DNA from: Anaerolineae bacterium
Lineage (GTDB): Bacteria; Chloroflexota; Anaerolineae; Aggregatilineales; Phototrophicaceae
Length of the DNA stretch: 59,075 nt
Reading direction: 5' to 3'
Assembly (NCBI GenBank): GCA_022843385.1
Contig: JALHNT010000023.1
Location: forward strand, 1 to 59,075
Shown: piece by piece, positions 53,805 to 59,075 of the stretch
Numbering within the stretch: the first letter of the stretch is position 1
Layout of the letters: every line of letters begins with the position of its first letter
Made by a program: the position numbers and the translations under genes
Notes under the pieces: model-generated
Databases searched by the model: none
What the model was told of the DNA's origin: nothing
The model's input: the letters and a program-made list of their open reading frames with translations, nothing else

Positions 53805-53867
53805 TTGGCGCAGAACCCAGTTCTCAACCTATACTGAACAAAAGTGAGCGTGTAGAAGGGGTGGGGT

Positions 53868-54479
53868 ATGGGACGCCTGTTAATCTTTCTTGGACTGATA
53901 CTGGTTGTCGGTGGGATTGCGGCGACGGTGATTGGATTTTCGAGCGGCTTCATGGGGTCGCTCGGCGGTGTGGTCGATAGCGCTGTCAACCTCGACGAAC
54001 GAGCTGCTGAACTATGCGAATCCGGCGAACAACTGGAGACCGACGAAGGTGCCAGTTCCTATACACCCGGACAGGGTTCAGGGCGCAATGTCTTCTATTA
54101 CTGCGTCAATGATGCCGACGAACGCCGCGACATCACCAGTGAGGTCTATGAAGGCTTCATCGGCCAGACCTTTGACTCGATCTCAAACATGATCCCTGGC
54201 GTCGGCGCGGGACTGTTGGGAGGCTGCGCTATTCCGATTGGCGTGGTGTTCATCGTCATCGGCGCGATTGTCGGTCGGCGGCATTCGCCGGGAATGATGA
54301 CCGTGAATGGGCGGCCCGTGGTGACGGTGCGCAGCAATTTGGGACAAAGTATGCCAGCGGGTGGCGGGGTTGATTGGGTCGCCCGGCTGAAGCAGTTGGA
54401 TGATGCCCGCAGCAAAGGGCTGATCTCGCAGGAAGAATATGACAAGCTGCGCCAGCAGATACTGGATAGCATGAAATAG
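53868..54479 (+). CDS. membrane protein with C-terminal SHOCT domain
   Basis: The 203-residue product has two membrane segments (LLIFLGLILVVGGIAATVIGF and GLLGGCAIPIGVVFIVIGAIVG). An extracellular stretch with cysteines (LCESGEQ, FYYCVNDADERRDI) lies between them. A SHOCT domain closes it (RLKQLDDARSKGLISQEEYDKLRQQIL). SHOCT is a short C-terminal oligomerisation module. The gene starts 63 nt after the hydrolase, preceded by a TATACT box at 53830. A palindrome that includes its stop codon follows. Confidence 0.78.
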   Translation: MGRLLIFLGLILVVGGIAATVIGFSSGFMGSLGGVVDSAVNLDERAAELCESGEQLETDEGASSYTPGQGSGRNVFYYCVNDADERRDITSEVYEGFIGQTFDSISNMIPGVGAGLLGGCAIPIGVVFIVIGAIVGRRHSPGMMTVNGRPVVTVRSNLGQSMPAGGGVDWVARLKQLDDARSKGLISQEEYDKLRQQILDSMK

Positions 54480-54500
54480 GGACACAAACGGTGTCCCTAT
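54476..54500. terminator. perfect palindrome between convergent genes
   Basis: ATAGGGACAC (54476-54485), loop AAACG, GTGTCCCTAT (54491-54500). The SHOCT gene's stop codon is in the stem. It is a relative of the small palindromes at 3295 and 6222 and probably ends transcripts from both sides. Confidence 0.6.
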
Positions 54501-54527
54501 TCTGACGTTTGTTTGCTGCCAGCCGAG

Positions 54528-55025
54528 CTAGGTGATCTTCACCATCACCTTGTTCTTCTCGACGGCCTGCCCGGCGCTGACGGAGATGGTATTCACCACG
54601 CCGTCACGCGGACACTTGAGTTCGTTCTGCATCTTCATCGATTCGAGGATGACGATGGTCTGTCCAGCCTTCACTTCCTGACCGTTCTCGACCTTGACGG
54701 CGACAACCAGCCCTGGCATCGGCGCTTTGATCTGCACCTCGCCCGAACCATCGTCCAGCCCGCCGCTGCGCTGTGCCATCAGCAGGGCGCGTTCATCCAG
54801 CACTTTCGCGGTATAGAGCTTGCCGCCGCGCATCAGGACTTCGATGTTGCCCTCGCGCTCCTCGATCGTCATCGAGTCGGATTTACCCTCGGCCAGGATG
54901 GAGTAGCTGGTGCGCCCCAGCGGGGTGAAATCAGCCGAACGCTTCTGACCATTGACGGTCAGGCTGCCGTCCTTCTCGATCTCGATTTCGTACTTCTTGT
55001 TGTTGATGATGGTTGTGTATTTCAT
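54528..55025 (-). CDS. biotin carboxyl carrier protein of acyl-CoA carboxylase
   Basis: The 165-residue product carries the biotinyl domain at its C-terminus, with the lysine in ESMKMQNEL and the flanking VKVENGQEVKAGQTIVIL. The N-terminal part (MKYTTIINNKKYEIEIEKDG) is typical of carrier subunits from propionyl/acetyl-CoA carboxylases. ATG 55025 is chosen, with AAGGA upstream; it overlaps the TGA of the biotin carboxylase by 4 nt. It is the last gene of the carboxylase operon. Confidence 0.9.
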   Translation of the reverse strand: MKYTTIINNKKYEIEIEKDGSLTVNGQKRSADFTPLGRTSYSILAEGKSDSMTIEEREGNIEVLMRGGKLYTAKVLDERALLMAQRSGGLDDGSGEVQIKAPMPGLVVAVKVENGQEVKAGQTIVILESMKMQNELKCPRDGVVNTISVSAGQAVEKNKVMVKIT

Positions 55026-56551
55026 CGGTGCATCCTTTCGTAGCGCCCGACCCACTTCCAGTTGCTCGTGTCGCGCTCGTTGCGGGTGACGACCTGGCTG
55101 GCAAGCTGGCGCTGACGATGGGCGTAGAGTGTGGCGGCGATGGCAGCGGTTTCCAGTTCCTGTTCGGTGGGCGCGTCCTCGTAGATGTCCATGCTGAAGT
55201 GTTCTTCAACCCACTTGGTATCGAACTTGCCGGCCATGAAGCTGAAGCTGCTCATCAGGTTTTGGTGGAACGGGATGTTGTGCTTGACGCCCATGATGGT
55301 GTATTCATCCAGCGCCCGGCGCATCCGCAGGATGGCCTCGCTGCGATCTTCGCCCCAGCAGATCAGCTTGGCGATCATGCTGTCATAGTAGGGGGTGATC
55401 TCATAACCGGCATACACACCGCTGTCCACCCGCACGCCAGGGCCGGTGGGCGGGATCAAGGTGCTGATCTTGCCAATCGACGGCATGAAGTTGCTGTAGG
55501 GGTCTTCGGCGTTCACCCGGCACTCGATGGCATGACCGCGCGGGGTCAGGAAGCTCTCGGTGTGGGTCATGCGGCGACCGCGGGCGATACGGATTTGTTC
55601 CTTCACCAGATCGACGCCGGTGACCAGCTCGGTCACGGGATGCTCGACCTGGAGACGGGTGTTCATTTCCAGGAAGTAGAAGTTGCGATCCTTATCGACC
55701 AGGCATTCAATCGTCCCGGCGTTGACATAGCCGACCGATTGAGCCGCCTTGACGGCCATCTCGCCCATGCGACGGCGCAGATCCGGGTCTTGTTCCAGGA
55801 CGACGCTGGGGGACTCTTCCACCAGCTTTTGATGGCGGCGCTGGATCGAGCATTCGCGTTCGCCCAGGTGGATGGTGTTGCCGTGCATATCGGCCAACAC
55901 CTGGAACTCGATGTGGCGTGCGCCAACCAGCAGCTTCTCCACATAGACATCGCCATTGCCGAAGGCGCTTTCAGCCTCGCGTCGCGCCGAAGCGATCGAC
56001 TCCTTCAGGTCTTCGGCCTTATAGACCGCGCGCATACCCTTGCCACCACCACCGGCTGTTGCCTTAATCAGCACCGGGAAGCCGAAGGTCGGGGCAATAT
56101 CGAGCAGTTCATCATCGCGCATACCCGGTTCGGTGCCAGGGACAACCGGGACGCCGGCTTTCTTCACCGTTTCACGGGCGGTCTGCTTGTCGCCCATGGT
56201 GGCGATGGCATGTGGCCCGGGGCCGATGAAGATGACACCTTCATCCTGGCACATCTGCGAGAAGAATTCGCGCTCCGACAGGAAACCATAGCCGGGATGA
56301 ATAGCATCCGCGCCGGTTTTCTTGGCGGCCTGGATGATCTTCTCGGCGATCAGATAGCTTTCGCGCGGTGGGGGCGGCCCCAGATAGACCGCTTCGTCGG
56401 CATAACGGACGTGCAGGCTGGTCCGATCGGCATCGGAGTAGACAGCCACCGTCTGGATGCCCAGGTCGCGGCAGGCACGGATGACGCGCACCGCGATTTC
56501 GCCTCGGTTGGCGATCAGAATTTTCTTGATCGTACGTTGTTCAACGGTCAT
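55022..56551 (-). CDS. accC: biotin carboxylase subunit of acyl-CoA carboxylase
   Basis: This 509-residue ATP-grasp enzyme carboxylates the biotin of the carrier protein with bicarbonate and ATP. The N-terminus is KILIANRGEIAVRVIRACRDLG, the ATP loop is LIKATAGGGGKGMR, and EMNTRLQVEHPVTE holds the metal-binding and catalytic residues. The length is that of stand-alone AccC/PccA-type subunits with a C-terminal extension of about 50 residues. It lies between the carboxyltransferase gene (19 nt upstream) and the carrier gene (overlapping). Confidence 0.94.
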   Translation of the reverse strand: MTVEQRTIKKILIANRGEIAVRVIRACRDLGIQTVAVYSDADRTSLHVRYADEAVYLGPPPPRESYLIAEKIIQAAKKTGADAIHPGYGFLSEREFFSQMCQDEGVIFIGPGPHAIATMGDKQTARETVKKAGVPVVPGTEPGMRDDELLDIAPTFGFPVLIKATAGGGGKGMRAVYKAEDLKESIASARREAESAFGNGDVYVEKLLVGARHIEFQVLADMHGNTIHLGERECSIQRRHQKLVEESPSVVLEQDPDLRRRMGEMAVKAAQSVGYVNAGTIECLVDKDRNFYFLEMNTRLQVEHPVTELVTGVDLVKEQIRIARGRRMTHTESFLTPRGHAIECRVNAEDPYSNFMPSIGKISTLIPPTGPGVRVDSGVYAGYEITPYYDSMIAKLICWGEDRSEAILRMRRALDEYTIMGVKHNIPFHQNLMSSFSFMAGKFDTKWVEEHFSMDIYEDAPTEQELETAAIAATLYAHRQRQLASQVVTRNERDTSNWKWVGRYERMHR

Positions 56552-56570
56552 GTTATTCCTCCTGCCGCGC

Positions 56571-58139
56571 TTACAGCGGGATGTTGCCGTGTTTGCGGGC
56601 GGGGTTGCTATCGCGCTTGTTGATGAACACTTCGAGCGCGTTGATCAAACGGGCGCGGGTTTCGCGCGGTTCAATGATGTCGTCGATGTAGCCTTCAGCC
56701 GCAGCCGGATAGGGGCTGGCGAGCTTCTCTTTGTAAGCCGCGGTCAGCTCGGCCTTCTTGGCGACCGGATCGCTGGCGGTTTCGATCTCCCGGCGGAAGA
56801 TGATGCTCACCGCGCCATCCGCGCCCATCACCGCGATTTCAGCGGTCGGCCAGGCCAGGTTCAGATCGCCACGCAGGTGACGGCTGTTCATGACGCAGTA
56901 GGCACCGCCATAGCTCTTGCGCAGCGTGACCGTCAGTTTCGGCACGGTGGCTTCGCAGTAAGCATAGAGCAGCTTAGCACCGGACTTGATGATCCCGCCG
57001 TATTCCTGAGATGTGCCGGGCAGATAACCAGGGACATCGACCAGAGTGATGATTGGGATATTGAAAGCATCACAGTAGCGGACGAAACGGGCCGACTTTT
57101 CGCTGGCATCAATATCCAGCACGCCGGCCAGCACCATCGGCTGATTGGCGACGATGCCGACGCTGTGACCACCGAGCCGGGCAAAGCCGACGACGATGTT
57201 GGCGGCATAGTTCTCGTGAATCTCGAAGAAGATGCCATCATCGACGATGTGCTGGATGACTTCCTTGACATCATACGGCTTGTTTGGATTTTCCGGGACG
57301 AGCGTGTCGAGTTCGGCATCAGCGCGCAGCGGGTCGTCCGTCGTGGCGACGAACGGCGGGTCTTCCATATTGTTCTGCGGCAGGTAACTCATCAACTCAC
57401 GGATGAGCAGCAGAGCCTGTTGTTCATCATCGGCCACCAGATGGCAGACGCCGCTCTTGCTGGCATGAACCGAGGCACCGCCCAGTTGCTCGTGGGTGAC
57501 ATCTTCATGTGTCACCGACTTGACCACATCCGGGCCGGTGATATACATGTAGCTGGTGTCTTTGACCATCAGGATGAAGTCGGTCAGCGCCGGGCTGTAC
57601 ACCGCACCACCGGCACACGGCCCCATGATCGCGCTGATCTGGGGGATGACGCCGCTGCTGAGGGTGTTACGCAGGAAGATGTCGGCATAGCCGGCCAGGC
57701 TGAATACGCCTTCCTGAATGCGGGCACCGCCGCTATCGTTCAGGCCGATGACCGGTGCGCCGGTCTTGAGCGCCATTTCCATCACTTTGACGATCTTGCG
57801 GGCATGAGCTTCACCCAGGCTGCCACCGATGACGGTGAAATCCTGTGAGAAGACATACACCAGACGACCATTGATCGTCCCCCAACCCGTGACAACGCTG
57901 TCACTGAGCTGTTTCTTCTTGTCCATCCCAAAATCAGAAATGCGGTGTTGGACAAAGGCATCCAGTTCACGGAAGCTGCCGGGGTCGAGCAGAATATCAA
58001 GCCGCTCGCGGGCTGTATGTCGATTCTTCTCTTTTTGCTTCTTCACGCGATCTGGGCCGCCGCCCGCCTGGCTCTCGGCCCGCTTGGCTTGCAGCTCTTC
58101 AACTAAAGGACTCAGGGTTTTGGCTTCTGCTACGGTCAT
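56571..58139 (-). CDS. pccB: acyl-CoA (propionyl-CoA) carboxylase carboxyltransferase
   Basis: This 522-residue crotonase-fold subunit moves the carboxyl from biotin to propionyl-CoA or a related acyl-CoA. Motifs are [63 protein letters not shown] and, in the second half, [28 protein letters not shown]. The residue pattern is that of PccB-type enzymes, and the methylmalonyl-CoA mutase 50 kb away supports propionyl-CoA as substrate. GGAGAGGAAAT precedes the ATG. Its start overlaps the end of the small membrane-protein gene by 41 nt. Confidence 0.93.
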   Translation of the reverse strand: MTVAEAKTLSPLVEELQAKRAESQAGGGPDRVKKQKEKNRHTARERLDILLDPGSFRELDAFVQHRISDFGMDKKKQLSDSVVTGWGTINGRLVYVFSQDFTVIGGSLGEAHARKIVKVMEMALKTGAPVIGLNDSGGARIQEGVFSLAGYADIFLRNTLSSGVIPQISAIMGPCAGGAVYSPALTDFILMVKDTSYMYITGPDVVKSVTHEDVTHEQLGGASVHASKSGVCHLVADDEQQALLLIRELMSYLPQNNMEDPPFVATTDDPLRADAELDTLVPENPNKPYDVKEVIQHIVDDGIFFEIHENYAANIVVGFARLGGHSVGIVANQPMVLAGVLDIDASEKSARFVRYCDAFNIPIITLVDVPGYLPGTSQEYGGIIKSGAKLLYAYCEATVPKLTVTLRKSYGGAYCVMNSRHLRGDLNLAWPTAEIAVMGADGAVSIIFRREIETASDPVAKKAELTAAYKEKLASPYPAAAEGYIDDIIEPRETRARLINALEVFINKRDSNPARKHGNIPL

Positions 58140-58554
58140 ATTTCCTCTCCGTTAACTGGTGTGTCCGTGCGACATGACGAAAGCGCCATGCTACGAGGCA
58201 GAAAGTAGCCATCAACAAGATAACGATACCCAGAAAAGGCAACCGCCCCAAGTCATAATCGGCGCGTACTAATAGTGACAATCGACATGCGCTGTACGAA
58301 AAGAAACCGATTACTACAAGGACGGCCCTGTTTGTGGCGCTGGGCTGGCGTCGCCACAATCCGGCGGCCATCGCCAGCGCGAGGCATCCCCAAAAGGCGC
58401 TGGTGATGAATTGGAAGGGCAACGGCAGGCTGAGGTCAGCCACCAGTTCCGGCGGAACCTGTAGCGCACGCAGGGCCATGCCCGCCTGAAACCCGGCTAA
58501 AGCCAGCATGAGCGCGATCAGCCACCAGCGTCGAGGGGTATCTGTGTCTCGCAT
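58099..58554 (-). CDS. four-TM small membrane protein, unknown
   Basis: The 151-residue product has four hydrophobic segments ([81 protein letters not shown]) and a basic tail. The ATG at 58554 has a TATAAT only 12 nt before it, so the message may be leaderless; a GTG at 58590 is the alternative. The gene heads the carboxylase operon by overlap but looks unrelated to it. No family is recognised. Confidence 0.6.
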   Translation of the reverse strand: MRDTDTPRRWWLIALMLALAGFQAGMALRALQVPPELVADLSLPLPFQFITSAFWGCLALAMAAGLWRRQPSATNRAVLVVIGFFSYSACRLSLLVRADYDLGRLPFLGIVILLMATFCLVAWRFRHVARTHQLTERKYDRSRSQNPESFS

Positions 58555-58655
58555 GTGACCGATTATATCCCGTTCGAAGAGGTTCACCACAAACTGTCTG
58601 ATTGTTTATCCAGCGGGCGTGGAGTACGATCAACTTAGGTGGAGGCACATGAGCT

Positions 58656-59075
58656 ATGGATTTTCTGCCATCCTTGTTGCGCGCTATAGCCGACCAGACC
58701 CAATTGCCCCCCGTGGAGCAGGTGGCGCGGCAGCCGGGTGTGCGCGGGGCGTTTCGTCTGACGATCCGTTACCATGATCGGCGGGCGTATGATTCGGTGG
58801 CGACGCTGATTCGGCGCAGCGCCCAGGGTGCAGCGCTGGAGGTGGTGTTCCAGCATCTGTTTCATCACAAGCCGATGCACTTTGAGGTATCCCCCGCCGA
58901 CTATGATGCGCTGATGAACGGGTTGCAACGGATGAACTTCGATAAGCTGGAGGAACCTTCCGGCATTCCGACCTATGGGACGGATTTGTGGCTGTTTGAA
59001 CGGGCGGTGGCTGGGTTCTATCGTGGTCTGGTGATCGCGCCCAAGCTGACGGAGGGGAACTACTGGCAGTTGGTG
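58656..59075 (+). CDS. unknown protein, truncated by the window edge
   Basis: The frame from ATG 58656 is open to the last base, 140 codons, with GGAGG 10 nt upstream. It reads MDFLPSLLRAIADQ...YHDRRAYDSVATLIRRSAQG...PADYDALMNGLQRMNFDKLEEP...GTDLWLFERAVAGFYRGLVI. No signal peptide or membrane segment is seen. I do not recognise the family from this part. Confidence 0.65.
   Translation, partial: MDFLPSLLRAIADQTQLPPVEQVARQPGVRGAFRLTIRYHDRRAYDSVATLIRRSAQGAALEVVFQHLFHHKPMHFEVSPADYDALMNGLQRMNFDKLEEPSGIPTYGTDLWLFERAVAGFYRGLVIAPKLTEGNYWQLV

Noticed and set aside
55013..56623. Plus-strand frame of 536 codons opposite the biotin carboxylase gene
   Set aside because: It is the antisense shadow of a fully conserved enzyme, with no ribosome site and no recognisable motif.
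56457..57848. Plus-strand frame of 463 codons opposite the carboxyltransferase gene
   Set aside because: Same reason: antisense to a highly conserved gene and without motifs.

Overview
The window looks like chromosome from a heterotrophic member of the Chloroflexota (Anaerolineae-like). This is an inference from gene style, not from a marker gene: GC-rich coding DNA, RNase J, several exported beta-propeller and DUF4397 proteins with Thr/Pro linkers, a lone Flp-type pilin, a heptose pathway without LPS genes, and DNA scattered with palindromic intergenic repeats. No rRNA, tRNA, CRISPR array, transposase or recognisable transcription factor was seen.

Layout. 1-5.2 kb: a MITE-like element, a Glu/Leu-type dehydrogenase, an exported propeller protein and the large subunit of methylmalonyl-CoA mutase. 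5.4-8.6 kb: two small membrane proteins, a 0.8-kb mosaic non-coding repeat (R1) and an exported DUF4139 protein. 9-13.2 kb: RNase J, a D-threonine-aldolase-like PLP enzyme and an MFS transporter. 13.2-18 kb: two tandem exported paralogues with near-identical ends and divergent middles; the first is frameshifted. 18.2-20.8 kb: a large DUF4062/NB-ARC/TPR STAND protein. 20.9-24.2 kb (minus): hddA, gmhA, gmhB and a hexapeptide acyltransferase. 24.3-34.3 kb: a run of exported LysM, DUF4397, SH3 and propeller proteins. 34.3-39 kb: a DegT-type aminotransferase, a 48-codon Flp pilin with a very good promoter, a PEP-hydrolase-family protein, a GNAT and an AMP-dependent ligase. 39-44.2 kb: an exported protein, mosaic repeat R2 (inverted relative to R1), then three Rhs/YD-repeat scraps interleaved with two AT-rich orphan genes and a duplicated piece of a Gfo/Idh oxidoreductase. 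44.5-52 kb: a kinase-like/MFS pair, two propeller proteins, an AT-rich HEPN gene, an IolM-like dehydrogenase and a SWIM protein. 52.2-59 kb: DapA-family and dienelactone-hydrolase-family genes, a SHOCT protein, and an acyl-CoA carboxylase operon (biotin carrier, biotin carboxylase, carboxyltransferase).

How the genes fit together. The carboxylase operon and the mutase would convert propionyl-CoA to methylmalonyl-CoA and then succinyl-CoA. The epimerase and the B12-binding mutase subunit are not in the window. HddA, GmhA and GmhB would make D-glycero-D-manno-heptose 1-phosphate for a surface glycan; the nucleotidyltransferase is missing.

The most unusual parts are the apparent graveyard of Rhs toxin tips and immunity-like genes (41.3-43.1 kb), the two mosaic repeats R1 and R2 built from the same short modules in different order, the STAND and HEPN singletons as defence candidates, the cassette-like tandem paralogues, and a palindromic repeat inserted in frame in a lipoprotein signal peptide.
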